From positions 524,436 through 588,435 of the forward strand of contig WPHV01000002.1 of assembly GCA_009744235.1 (NCBI GenBank): 64,000 nt of DNA. The letters run 5' to 3'. Source of the stretch: Gillisella vitis (GTDB taxonomy: Bacteria; Pseudomonadota; Alphaproteobacteria; Rhizobiales; Rhizobiaceae). The notes under the pieces were generated by a model. The model was not told the origin of the DNA, did not search any database, and saw nothing but the letters and a program-made list of their open reading frames with translations. Position 1 is the stretch's first letter. Each line of letters starts with the position of its first letter. Positions 26,187 through 36,500 of the stretch are shown piece after piece. The translations under genes were made by a program, and so were the position numbers.

Positions 26187-29100
26187 ATGGACGGGTTCTC
26201 GCAGCGCGTATACGATGTCTTTTCTCCTATCGCAATTGTTGGCGTGGGAGCTTTGTTTCCGGAAGCCAAAAATGCTGATGAATACTGGAACAATATTGTC
26301 AAAGGCAAGGATTGCCTGAAGGATGTGCCGGAGACCCATTGGAAAATCTCCGACTACTACGATCCAAATCCTTCAACACCTGACAAAACCTATGCGCGCC
26401 GGGGCGGTTTCATTCCTGAAACGGCCTTCAATCCCGTCGAGTTCGGTCTGCCGCCGTCTCAGCTCGATGTCACTGATATTCTACAGATTCTCAGCCTCAG
26501 CGTCGCCAAGCAAACATTTCTGGACGCGGGTTATGAACATGCCAAGCTGAACCGTGAAAAAACCGGGGTCGTGCTCGGCATTACCGGCGCCAATTCGCTG
26601 GTGACGCCGCTGACCTCGCGCCTGCAATATCCGCTGTGGCAGAAGGTTCTGGAGAGCCGGGGTCTTCCCAAGGCCCAGGTTGACGATATCGTCGAGACGC
26701 TGAAGCTTGCCTACGCGCCTTGGGAGGAAAACTCCTTCCCCGGCATGTTGGGCAATGTCGTCGCCGGGCGCATCGCCAACCGCTTCGACCTTGGTGGGAT
26801 CAACTGCACGGTGGATGCGGCCTGCGCCAGTTCGCTGGCGGCTATGCGCATGGCTATCGATGAGCTGCACAGCGGTCGCGCCGACATGATGCTGACCGGC
26901 GGCTGCGATGCCGAAAACACCATCCTGATGTATATGTGCTTTTCCAAGACACCTGCCTTCAGCAAGAAGGGGGTGATTTCGCCGTTTGATGAGAATTCCG
27001 ATGGCACGTTGATCGGCGAAGGCATAGGCATGATGCTGCTGAAGCGGCTGGAAGATGCTGAACGCGATGGCGACCAGGTCTATGCTGTCATCAAGGGTCT
27101 CGGTTCGGCCAGCGATGGCAAGTTCAAGAGCATTTACGCACCGCGCGCCGCCGGACAGGTCAAGGCGTTGCAACGCGCCTATCAGCAGGCGGGCATTTCT
27201 CCTCATGATGTTGATCTGTGGGAGGCCCATGGCACCGGCACGGCGGTTGGCGATGCGACCGAAGTGGATGGTCTCAAGACCTTCCTGAAGAGCTGGGACA
27301 ATGATGGGTCTTCTTCGCCCATCGCACTCGGCTCGGTCAAATCGCAGATCGGCCATACCAAGGCAGCAGCGGGTGCGGCTTCCGCCATCAAGGCAGCGCT
27401 TGCCTTGCAGCACGGCGTTCTGCCCCCGACCATCAATGTTAACCGGCCGGACCCGAAGCTGGGTCTGGAAGAGACAGCACTCTATTTGAATTCCACAGCT
27501 CGTCCGTGGTTCCGCGATCCAAAGACCGCCAAGCGCCGGGTCGGCGTCAGCGCCTTCGGTTTCGGTGGTACGAATTTCCATCTGGTCCTTGAGGAAGCAC
27601 CGCAGACCGCGAGGGCACCGAAGCTGCGCAGCGTCCTGCCGCGACCCATCGTCGTTGCAGCCCCCACGGTCGCTGCTTTGCGCAAGCGTTGTGAAGAGCT
27701 TCTCACTGCAACTGGCGAAACGGCCTGGCCTTTCGAGATTGCAATTCCGGCGAACCATCCGCGTCTGGGCCTGGTGGCCGCAGACGAGACCAGCCGCCGC
27801 GCTTTGTTGAGTGAAGCGATCCAATTGCTCGACAGCCGCCCGGCCACAGCCGAATGGCGTCATCCAAAGGGCATCACTTTCCGCCCCAGTGCATTTGAAA
27901 ACGCTAAGCTGGCCGGCTTGTTTGCCGGGCAGGGATCGCAACATCCCAATATGGGCCGCATGGCGGCGGTCGCCATTCCGGCGCTGGGCGATTTCGTCGG
28001 TGCCGCCGATACCTTGTTTGCCAAGGACGGTGCCCAGCCCCTCAGCCAGGTCATGTACCCGATCCCGGCCTTTGATGATGCGGATCGCAAGGCACAGGAA
28101 CAGGCCTTGCGCCGTACGCAATATGCCCAGACGGCAATCGGCGCGCTTTCGGCGGGTCATTATCGCTGGCTGCAAAATCTCGGCCTCAAGCTGGAAGCGG
28201 TGGCTGGCCATAGCTTCGGCGAATTGACGGCGCTTTGGGCCTCCGGGGCCTTGAGCGATGCCGATTTCTCAAGCCTGGCCAAGGCGCGTGGCGATGCCAT
28301 GGCTGCTGTGACCGGCGATGGCGCTGGCACGATGACGGCTGTGAAGGCTGGTCGTGAGGCGTTGGAAAGCCTGATTGCCGCCACCAAGGGCAGCGTTCAT
28401 TTCTGCAATCTGAATACGCCGAAGCAGACCGTGGTTGGCGGTGCAGTCGAGGCCATCGAAAAATTCGAGGCCGACCTCAAGGCCGCCTCCATCGGCTTTG
28501 TCCGGTTGAATGTTGCCGGGGCATTTCACACGCCGCAGGTTGAAGGTGCCGTTACGGCATTTGCCGAGCGGATCGACCAGACCAGTTTTGCCGTGCCGCA
28601 GATCCCGGTTTATGCCAATCGCAATGGCAAGCCCTATGCTGCATCGGCTGCCGATGTCGCGGCCCAGCTCAAGGGTCAATTGCGCGAGCCGGTCGAATTC
28701 GTCAAGATTATCGAGCAAATGTATGCCGATGGCATCCGCGTGTTCATCGAGTTCGGGCCGCGCTCGACGCTGTCGAAAATGACCGCTGATATTCTCGGCG
28801 ATCGGCCCCATCTGGCAATCGCGCTTGACCATGGTCAACCCGACAAGGCGGATGCCGGTCTGATCGAAGCGGTGGTGGATCTGGCGGTTGCCGGTATTGC
28901 GCTTGCAAGCCCGGTCGGGACCGAAGGCCTTGTCGAGGCTCCTGCCAAGAAGGGTGAGATCAATCTGAATGGCATGAATTACGTGTCACCGTCCCGCAAG
29001 GAGGCCTTTGCCAAGGCGTTGGCCAATCCGGTTGTGGTTGCCCCTAAACCGGTTCCCACGCTGCCGCAGCCTGTCGCCGCAAAGCCGCTGGCTGCGGCCC

Positions 29101-32100
29101 CTGCGCCTGTCCGGTCGGAACCAGCAAAGCCAGTCGCTGCAAATGTCGCGATCGGTGTTCCGGCACCATCCCCGGCACCCTCAATGAAAGCGGCATCCGT
29201 GGAAAAGCCAGCCGAGCCTTTGGCGCAAAAGCAAGCCGTTGCCCTGACGGCACCTGCCTCCAGATCTTCATTTGCGGAGAAACCCATGTCCATCCTGAAG
29301 AATGAATCCTCGTCCGAGCCAGCCGTGGCTCTCGGTGGCGGCGATATCGTCGCTGAATTGGCGCGGTCCAACGGCGAATTGCATCGCGAATATCTCAAGT
29401 TCGAGCAAAGCGCCTTGCAAGCCCTGGTGCACAATGCAGGCGAGTTGAGCGCCGCACATGTCGATATGCTCTGCGAGATCCACGAGGAAACCAACCTCAC
29501 CCATCGTGAATTCATGCGCAGCCTGCCGGGTCTGTTCCTAGGTCAGGGCGAATTGCCAGCCGCGCGGGTCAGAACGGTTGAGCATGAACCCGTCAAGCGG
29601 ATCATTGAAACCGCTGTCGCCCATGCTGCACCTGTTGCCGCCCCGGCATTTGCGCCGGTTGCCGCCCCGGTTCAGGCCCCAGTCGCCAAACCGGTTGCCG
29701 TGGCCCCGCCGGCTCCTGTCCCTGCAAAGCCTGTTGCAGCGCCGGTTGCGCAGGCCGCGGCTCCTGCTGCCGCATCCGCTGCGCCAGCAGCAGTTGTCCG
29801 CGATACCTTGCTCGCTGTCGTCAGTGAAAAGACCGGCTATCCCGCAGAAGTCATCGACCTCGACATGGATCTCGAAGCTGATCTCGGCATCGACTCGATC
29901 AAGCGTGTGGAAATCCTCGGCTCGCTGAAAGAGCGCCTGCCGCAGATGGCGGAGCTTTCCCCTGATCGCATGGGTGAGTTGCGCACACTGGCCCAAATTC
30001 TCGAACTGGCAGGCTCTGCGTCCCCGGCGCTTCAAGCCTCTGCCACTCCGGCCGCGCAGCACGCCGCTGCGTCCATCGTCGCCCCGACACCAGTGGCATC
30101 CGCCCCGGCTGTCGCGGCCGGAGCCATCCGGGAAACCTTGCTGGCGGTTGTCAGTGAAAAAACCGGTTATCCCGCCGATGTCATTGATCTTGAAATGGAT
30201 CTCGAAGCCGATCTTGGCATCGACTCGATCAAGCGTGTCGAAATCCTCGGCTCTCTGAAAGAGCGCCTGCCGCAAATGGCAGAGTTGTCCCCTGATCGCA
30301 TGGGTGAGCTGCGCACGCTGGCCCAAATCCTCGAACTCGCCGGTTCCGTCGCTCCTGCTCCGGTCGCACAGCCCGCCGCCATATCTATCGCTACTCCCGT
30401 ATCGACGGCGACCTCTCCTGCTGTTGCGGCCGGAGCCGTGCGGGAAGCCCTACTGTCCGTCGTCAGTGAAAAGACCGGTTATCCCTCGGATGTCATCGAC
30501 CTCGACATGGACCTCGAAGCCGATCTTGGCATCGACTCGATCAAGCGTGTGGAAATCCTCGGCTCGTTGAAAGAACGCCTGCCGCAAATGGCCGAACTTT
30601 CGCCTGACCGCATGGGTGATTTGCGTACGCTGGCTCAAATTCTGGCACTGGCCACCGAAGGTGCCGTCACGGATGTGCCTGCTGCCCCTGCGGCTGCACC
30701 GGTCCCGGCATCTGTCGTCGTCCCGGCGCTCGCTCCGACGCAAGCATTTGTTCCTGAAACTGCCGGGTTGCCCGCTGGCGCTGTCCGCGAAGCACTTCTC
30801 GCCGTCGTCAGTGAAAAGACCGGCTACCCAACCGATGTCATCGACCTGGATATGGACCTCGAAGCTGATCTCGGCATCGACTCGATCAAGCGCGTTGAAA
30901 TTCTTGGCGCCTTGAAAGAGCGCCTGCCGCAAATGGCGGAGCTTTCTCCTGATCGTATGGGGGAATTGCGCACCTTGGCCCAAATCCTGACCCTGGCCGA
31001 GGGTGAGGCTTCAAACGCTGGGGAACCCCAGCAGAAAGAGGCAGCTCTCGCTTCTTTTAAGGATGGTGACGATCTGATCGGGCGCGGTGTCGTCACCCTT
31101 TTGCCAGCTCCGCTCGATCTGGTGACGCAGCAGGCTTTTCAGAAGGGGGCAAAATTTCTACTGACCGGTACCGATGATGCCCTGATCCTTGCCCTTCAGA
31201 AGGGATTGAAAAGCAAGGGTATCGAGGCTGTCTGGCTGCGGTTCGAAGGCAAGGTCTCCTCTAAGGCTGGTCCACAATTGGCCGCTGGCAAGGACGAAGC
31301 CGAGCTGAAACAGCAATTCGACGCTCAGGGTCCATGGGATGGGGTGATCTATGTTCATCCCAAGACAATCGACAACGCGCTTCCCGGCGCTGAAAGTGAC
31401 GCATCTGTCCTCTGGCTGAAACGGGCCTTGCTGCTCGCCAAGCTGTCGATCACGCCACTCACGGCGCGGGCTGCCCAGGGTCGCACGGTGTTTATGACGC
31501 TGTCGCGGATGGATGGAGCCCTCGGCTACCGGGATGGCAGCCTTGCAACGGTGGCATCCGGCGCCTTGTCCGGCCTGGTCAAGACCTATGCCGCCGAAGC
31601 ACCACATATCTTTGCCCGCGCCGTTGATATTGCGCCGCAGATCGAAGATGCTGCTGCTGCCGACCTGCTCGTGCAGGAAGTCTTCGATGCCCGCCACAGC
31701 ATTACCGAAATCGGTCTTGACGGGCAGGGTCGCTGGAAGCCTTCCATCGAGGCGATTTCCTCCAGTGATGCGGTGACGATCGCCGATCCCGATGAATTGT
31801 TCATCGTCACCGGTGGTGCACGGGGTGTGACGGCCGATTGCGTGCTGGCCCTGGCCTCTGCCGCTCCTCGCCGCTTCCTCCTGCTCGGTCGCTCCGCCCT
31901 TGAAGCCGAACCGGTCTGGGCTGCGGGTCTCGAAACCGACGCGCAATTGAAGGGTGGAGCCCTTGCCGCACTGCGCGAAGGGAAAGCGCCGGTGACACCA
32001 AAGCTGATCGATCAGACAGTGCGTGGGGTTCTGGCGGGCCGTGAAATCCGCCAGTTGCTGGCCGCACTGGAAAAGCTCGGTAGCCATGCCAGCTATCTGT

Positions 32101-33506
32101 CGCTCGATATTTCCTCTCCGGCGATTTCCAGCCTTGGCGATCACCCCGAAATTCAGAAGGCGGCGAAAATCAGCCTTGTGCATGGGGCTGGCGCGCTTGC
32201 CGATGCGGCAATCGCTCAGAAGAAAATCAGCGAAATGGACCGTGTCTTCACGCCGAAAATTTTCGGTCTGGCCGGTCTGATCAAGGCGCTGACGGGCAAG
32301 CCCTTCCACCGCGTCCTGCTGTTTTCCTCGGTTGCCGGTCTGTTTGGCAATCCAGGTCAGGCCGACTACGCCATGGCCAATGAAATGCTCAACCGTTTCG
32401 CCGCCAGCCAATCGGTGAAGGGCGTCGATGTCAGGGCGATCAATTGGGGTCCGTGGCTTGGCGGCATGGTCACACCGGAAATCCGCGATATCTTCATGAA
32501 ACGCGGCGTTCCGATCATCCCACGCGATATCGGTGGCCAGTTCTTTGCCCGGGAAACCGCCATGCCTCTGCCCGCAACCGGCGCGGTATTGGTGGGTGGG
32601 TTGAAGCCGATCAATGCCCGCTTCGTCCCCGTTGCCGAATTGCCACAGGCACCAAGGCGGCTGGCGCTCAGCGGCCACGACTGGACGAAGTCCTTGCTGT
32701 TGGCCGATCATCAGATCAAGGGACGTCCCGTCGTCCCCGCCGCCTTCGTGCTTGGCCTGGTTGCGGATGGATTGGAAAGCCTGCTTCCAGGCTGGACATT
32801 CTCGGGCTTCGATCAGTTCAACGTGTTGAACGGCCTTGTCATCAACAAGGATTGGCGCGGTGATTTCGAGCTGTCGCTCAGCGCACTCCGCGCCGAGACG
32901 GAAGAAACCATCCGGCTGGATGTGATGTTGGCCGATGGGTCTGGTCGCCCACGCTACAAGGCGGACAATATCCTGCTGCGCAAGGCCGCTTTCATGCCGC
33001 CACAGCCGGGCAAAGCTCTGCCTTCGCTGGAACCCTCGACGCCTGCCAATGGCTTTTATTCTGATGGCACGTTGTTCCATGGCGAGAGCCTGCAAATGCT
33101 CAAGACCTACAGGAAGCTGGAGACCGCGAGCTACCTGTTCCGCATCGCTCAGCCAGCGGCCATCCATAGTGCGGCACTGAATGGATTTGCAGACAGCACA
33201 TTGCTGGATGCCGTCTCCGTCGATGCCGTGCTGCAAGCAGCGCTGGCCGCGACGCGGCTGGAAGCCGATAGCCCAAGCCTGCCAATGCGGCTTGGATCGG
33301 CGACGCTGACGAGCCGGCCGGAGCCGGGATCAGATTGGCTGATTGCCGCTCGCCTCAAGGCTAGCCGCGCCCAGGAGCTGGATTGGGAACTGACCGGCTA
33401 CGACCTTGATGGCCGCTTGCAGATGCAATTGGTGGCAACCACGGTCAAGCGGGACGAGGCACCGTCTGGCGCGCAGGGATCGAAATCCGTCGAGGCCGTC
33501 AAATGA
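26187..33506 (+). CDS. PfaA-like megasynthase: KS-AT-ACP(x4)-KR-DH
   Basis: A 2439-residue multidomain enzyme. The ketosynthase (about 10-460) has the full triad Cys213, His348, His390. The acyltransferase (about 570-870) has Ser676 in GHSFGE. Four carrier domains follow, each with an LGIDSIKRVEIL site at Ser1237, Ser1347, Ser1451 and Ser1566, joined by Ala/Pro-rich linkers. A KR with an upstream structural half (about 1600-2120) has TGGARG at 1875-1880 and Ser2048/Tyr2061. A C-terminal PKS-type DH has His2175 in HxxxGxxxxP and a later DxxxQ. Tandem ACPs with this order are the hallmark of PfaA of bacterial PUFA synthases and of myxobacterial Pfa2. GGAAGGGG precedes ATG 26187. The gene ends in a 4-bp overlap with the next gene. 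Confidence 0.95.
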   Translation: MDGFSQRVYDVFSPIAIVGVGALFPEAKNADEYWNNIVKGKDCLKDVPETHWKISDYYDPNPSTPDKTYARRGGFIPETAFNPVEFGLPPSQLDVTDILQILSLSVAKQTFLDAGYEHAKLNREKTGVVLGITGANSLVTPLTSRLQYPLWQKVLESRGLPKAQVDDIVETLKLAYAPWEENSFPGMLGNVVAGRIANRFDLGGINCTVDAACASSLAAMRMAIDELHSGRADMMLTGGCDAENTILMYMCFSKTPAFSKKGVISPFDENSDGTLIGEGIGMMLLKRLEDAERDGDQVYAVIKGLGSASDGKFKSIYAPRAAGQVKALQRAYQQAGISPHDVDLWEAHGTGTAVGDATEVDGLKTFLKSWDNDGSSSPIALGSVKSQIGHTKAAAGAASAIKAALALQHGVLPPTINVNRPDPKLGLEETALYLNSTARPWFRDPKTAKRRVGVSAFGFGGTNFHLVLEEAPQTARAPKLRSVLPRPIVVAAPTVAALRKRCEELLTATGETAWPFEIAIPANHPRLGLVAADETSRRALLSEAIQLLDSRPATAEWRHPKGITFRPSAFENAKLAGLFAGQGSQHPNMGRMAAVAIPALGDFVGAADTLFAKDGAQPLSQVMYPIPAFDDADRKAQEQALRRTQYAQTAIGALSAGHYRWLQNLGLKLEAVAGHSFGELTALWASGALSDADFSSLAKARGDAMAAVTGDGAGTMTAVKAGREALESLIAATKGSVHFCNLNTPKQTVVGGAVEAIEKFEADLKAASIGFVRLNVAGAFHTPQVEGAVTAFAERIDQTSFAVPQIPVYANRNGKPYAASAADVAAQLKGQLREPVEFVKIIEQMYADGIRVFIEFGPRSTLSKMTADILGDRPHLAIALDHGQPDKADAGLIEAVVDLAVAGIALASPVGTEGLVEAPAKKGEINLNGMNYVSPSRKEAFAKALANPVVVAPKPVPTLPQPVAAKPLAAAPAPVRSEPAKPVAANVAIGVPAPSPAPSMKAASVEKPAEPLAQKQAVALTAPASRSSFAEKPMSILKNESSSEPAVALGGGDIVAELARSNGELHREYLKFEQSALQALVHNAGELSAAHVDMLCEIHEETNLTHREFMRSLPGLFLGQGELPAARVRTVEHEPVKRIIETAVAHAAPVAAPAFAPVAAPVQAPVAKPVAVAPPAPVPAKPVAAPVAQAAAPAAASAAPAAVVRDTLLAVVSEKTGYPAEVIDLDMDLEADLGIDSIKRVEILGSLKERLPQMAELSPDRMGELRTLAQILELAGSASPALQASATPAAQHAAASIVAPTPVASAPAVAAGAIRETLLAVVSEKTGYPADVIDLEMDLEADLGIDSIKRVEILGSLKERLPQMAELSPDRMGELRTLAQILELAGSVAPAPVAQPAAISIATPVSTATSPAVAAGAVREALLSVVSEKTGYPSDVIDLDMDLEADLGIDSIKRVEILGSLKERLPQMAELSPDRMGDLRTLAQILALATEGAVTDVPAAPAAAPVPASVVVPALAPTQAFVPETAGLPAGAVREALLAVVSEKTGYPTDVIDLDMDLEADLGIDSIKRVEILGALKERLPQMAELSPDRMGELRTLAQILTLAEGEASNAGEPQQKEAALASFKDGDDLIGRGVVTLLPAPLDLVTQQAFQKGAKFLLTGTDDALILALQKGLKSKGIEAVWLRFEGKVSSKAGPQLAAGKDEAELKQQFDAQGPWDGVIYVHPKTIDNALPGAESDASVLWLKRALLLAKLSITPLTARAAQGRTVFMTLSRMDGALGYRDGSLATVASGALSGLVKTYAAEAPHIFARAVDIAPQIEDAAAADLLVQEVFDARHSITEIGLDGQGRWKPSIEAISSSDAVTIADPDELFIVTGGARGVTADCVLALASAAPRRFLLLGRSALEAEPVWAAGLETDAQLKGGALAALREGKAPVTPKLIDQTVRGVLAGREIRQLLAALEKLGSHASYLSLDISSPAISSLGDHPEIQKAAKISLVHGAGALADAAIAQKKISEMDRVFTPKIFGLAGLIKALTGKPFHRVLLFSSVAGLFGNPGQADYAMANEMLNRFAASQSVKGVDVRAINWGPWLGGMVTPEIRDIFMKRGVPIIPRDIGGQFFARETAMPLPATGAVLVGGLKPINARFVPVAELPQAPRRLALSGHDWTKSLLLADHQIKGRPVVPAAFVLGLVADGLESLLPGWTFSGFDQFNVLNGLVINKDWRGDFELSLSALRAETEETIRLDVMLADGSGRPRYKADNILLRKAAFMPPQPGKALPSLEPSTPANGFYSDGTLFHGESLQMLKTYRKLETASYLFRIAQPAAIHSAALNGFADSTLLDAVSVDAVLQAALAATRLEADSPSLPMRLGSATLTSRPEPGSDWLIAARLKASRAQELDWELTGYDLDGRLQMQLVATTVKRDEAPSGAQGSKSVEAVK
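29790..30998 (+). repeat. Four tandem ACP-coding repeats inside the PfaA-like gene
   Basis: Four in-frame units of about 220 bp encode carrier domains (roughly 29790-30013, 30120-30343, 30435-30655, 30776-30998). Spacing between the active serines is 110, 104 and 115 codons. The core around each serine codon is almost identical at DNA level, while the linkers differ, which points to recent duplication or gene conversion under selection. Confidence 0.9.
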
Positions 33507-36500
33507 GCCGCATCGCGATCACCGCCCTGTCGCTCTGCTTTCCGGGTGCCAACGACCTGGATAGTTACTGGCGCAACCTCCTTGCAAAAAACGACTCCCG
33601 CTCGACGGGCGGGGTCAAGGACTTCCGGATCGACCCTTTCTATCTCAGGGATAGTCAGGAGGATGTTGATCAGGTTCGCTGGCTCCGCGGCGGTTTCGTC
33701 GATCTGGACGAGGTGACCAAGGGCCTTGCAGATGAAGGCGGCGATGGCCTCGATCTGCCTTGGCAATTGGCCCGGCGGGTTGCCGAAGAAGCCTTGCAGA
33801 CCAGCAGGCTTGGCGAGCGGGTCGATCTTGGCCGGGTTGGCATGGTGCTTGGTAATTATACCTTCCCGACCTTCGCCTCCAACAATGCCGTTGTCCCTGT
33901 CTGGGAACGGGAAATCGCCGCAGGGTTGGAAGACGGTCTCGGGCTTTCGCCCGGGACGTTGGTGGACACGTCCTTGACGGCACCGCCTGCCGAGCATGGT
34001 GTGCTCAGCGCCGATGGCATCTATGCGGTTACACGAGGCTTGAGCCTCGGCGGCCCAAGCTTCAGCCTTGATGCTGCGTGTTCTTCCTCCCTTTACGCCA
34101 TCGAACTTGCGTCCAGTTATCTGCGAAGCGGACAGGCCGATGCCATGCTGGCGGGGGGCGTCTGCCTGCCGGACCCTTGGCTGATCCATGTCTCCTTCGG
34201 TGATCTCGGCGCTTTTCCCAACAATGGCGTCAGCCAGCCCTTCGACAGCACGTCGGATGGTATCGTCACGGGTCAGGGCGCCAGCGTTGTTGTGCTGCGG
34301 CGGCTGGAAGATGCGCTGCGCGACAATGACGTGATCCTTGCGGTCATCGAAAGTGTCGGCCTTTCCAATGACGGCACGGGTCAGCATATGCTTGTCCCCA
34401 ATGCCGATGGCCAGCGGTTGGCCTATCAGCGCGCCTATGCCCGCACCGGCGTGCAGCCTGAAGAGATCGATTACGTCGAATGCCATGCCACCGGCACGCC
34501 GCTTGGCGACCGTACAGAATTGACATCGCTGCAACGCTTTTTCGGTGCGGACAAACAGCATTTCCCGCTGATCGGTTCGGTCAAGGCCAATGTCGGCCAT
34601 CTTCTGACCGTGGCAGGCATGAGCAGTTTGGCCAAGGTTATCTTGGCCATGCAGGAAGGTACCATTCCGGCTACGCCCGGCATTGGAAAACTGCAAAAAA
34701 GCATGGACGCGCCGGGCATGGAGCAGCGGCTGGTGGTCGAAAACCAGAGCTGGCCGACACCGGCTGGCAAGCGTCATGCGGCCATTTCCGCCTTCGGCTT
34801 TGGTGGCACTAATGCGCATATGATCGTCTCCGATGACCGGACGTTCTCAGGGGAACGGACGCAAGGAGATAATGGCGCGGCAAAAACCCTGCAACCACCG
34901 CCGCTGGAAATCCGGGGCATGGCCGCCCATTACGGCAATGCCGCCAGCCTCCAGGCCTTTGAAGCGGCGTCTTTTGGCGGTGAGCCTGTCTGGGCCGAAC
35001 CGTCCAGCCGTCGCTGGCGCGGCGCTACGGTGACTGCCGATGCGCCACCTCAGGCTGCCATCAACGCCTATGATATCGACTTCCTGCGCAACCGTATCCC
35101 TCCTGCCGAAACCGAAGCCTTCAACGCCCAGCAGGGACTGGTGCTAAAGGTGGCCAATGAGGCGCTGTCCGATGCTGGCTATGGCCATATCGGCGAAAAG
35201 CGCTCCGCCCGCCCGGTAGCGGTACTGGTGGTGCTGGAGCTGGATCTGAGCGCTCACCTGCGCCGGGGCCGCACGCTGGTGCCGGATTGGATAGACCAGG
35301 CGCTGGCGCGCCAAGGTCTTCACCTCAGCGAGGATGAACGCCAAGGCCTGATCGAGGCGTGCAAACGCGCTGTTCTGGGGCCGCTACGCTCCACGGAAAT
35401 CACCAGTTATATTGGCAATATCTGCGCCAGCCGCATTGCCTCGCAATGGAATTTCACCGGTCCGGTCTTCACCCTGTCTGCCGGTATGCTGGGCGTTGCC
35501 TATGCTATTGAACAGGCCGGGTTGATGATTGCCGATGACAAGGCGGAAGCAGCGCTGATCGTCGCGGTTGATCTTAATGCCGGGCTGGAAGCCTATGCGC
35601 TGGAACAAGCCGCGACCCCTGGCGCGAACGCACAACCCGCCAAATCCTTAGGCGATGGTGCAGGCGCAATCCTGCTTGCTCCCGCCGGTTTGGGCGCAAG
35701 TGCTGCACCCTATGCGGTTCTCGATCACATCTCCATCCGTCATGTGGGTAACGGTGAGGACAGTGCCGTGGCGGTGGCGCTGGCGACCATCGCCGATGGT
35801 CATCGTCTCGATCTGATGGACATGGCTGGGCAGATCGGCGGCGATGGTGTGGAACTGGCGGCGGTTGCCACCCATGCTCCCGGCGCCGTTGTCTGCGGTG
35901 TTGAACATTTGAGCGGCCATTGCAAGGTTGCCCAGCCGATGGCGGCCTTGATCCGGGCGGCGCTATGCCTGTCGGGCCGCTATCTTCCGGCCACGCCACC
36001 GGCCTGGCTGAATGCGGAGGTGAACCAGCCTTTGGCGGTCGCCATCGAACAGGCCGGGCTTGGGCTTCTGGCCGAAAGCGTGCCGTGGGTGCGCCAGGAG
36101 CGGAGCCGTCCGCTTGTGGCGGGCGTGGGTGCCGCCGGACCGTTTGGCAGCTATGCCGCCTTCCGTCTCAGCGAAGCGGTGGTGGAAGCCCTGCGCCAGC
36201 CGGAAGCTGATTACCCACCCTTCCTGCCGGTCGCAGCCGAGAACCGGGAAGCCCTGGTGGGTGTTCTGGCTACGGTCATCGCGGCACTTGAACAGGGAAC
36301 GCCATGGCAGGCATTGCAAACCGAAGCCTTAGCCAATCTTCGTGAAAGGCCCAGTGCACGGGTATTGGTCCTATCCGGTCGAGACCCGGCGCAATTGCTG
36401 ACCGAAGCGCGTCAGGCGCAGAAATTCCTGGGTGAAGGCCAGGGCGTCGAGTTCCAGACGCCTGCGGGCAGCTATTTTACCGACCGGCCCCAGGGCGCAG

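Noticed and set aside
26481-28211. 576-codon minus-strand frame inside the PfaA-like gene
   Set aside because: Antisense shadow of a strongly conserved KS/AT coding region; no motif of its own.
29790-30998. Regular repeats considered as CRISPR or minisatellite
   Set aside because: Units are about 220 bp, in frame, and encode ACP domains with active serines.
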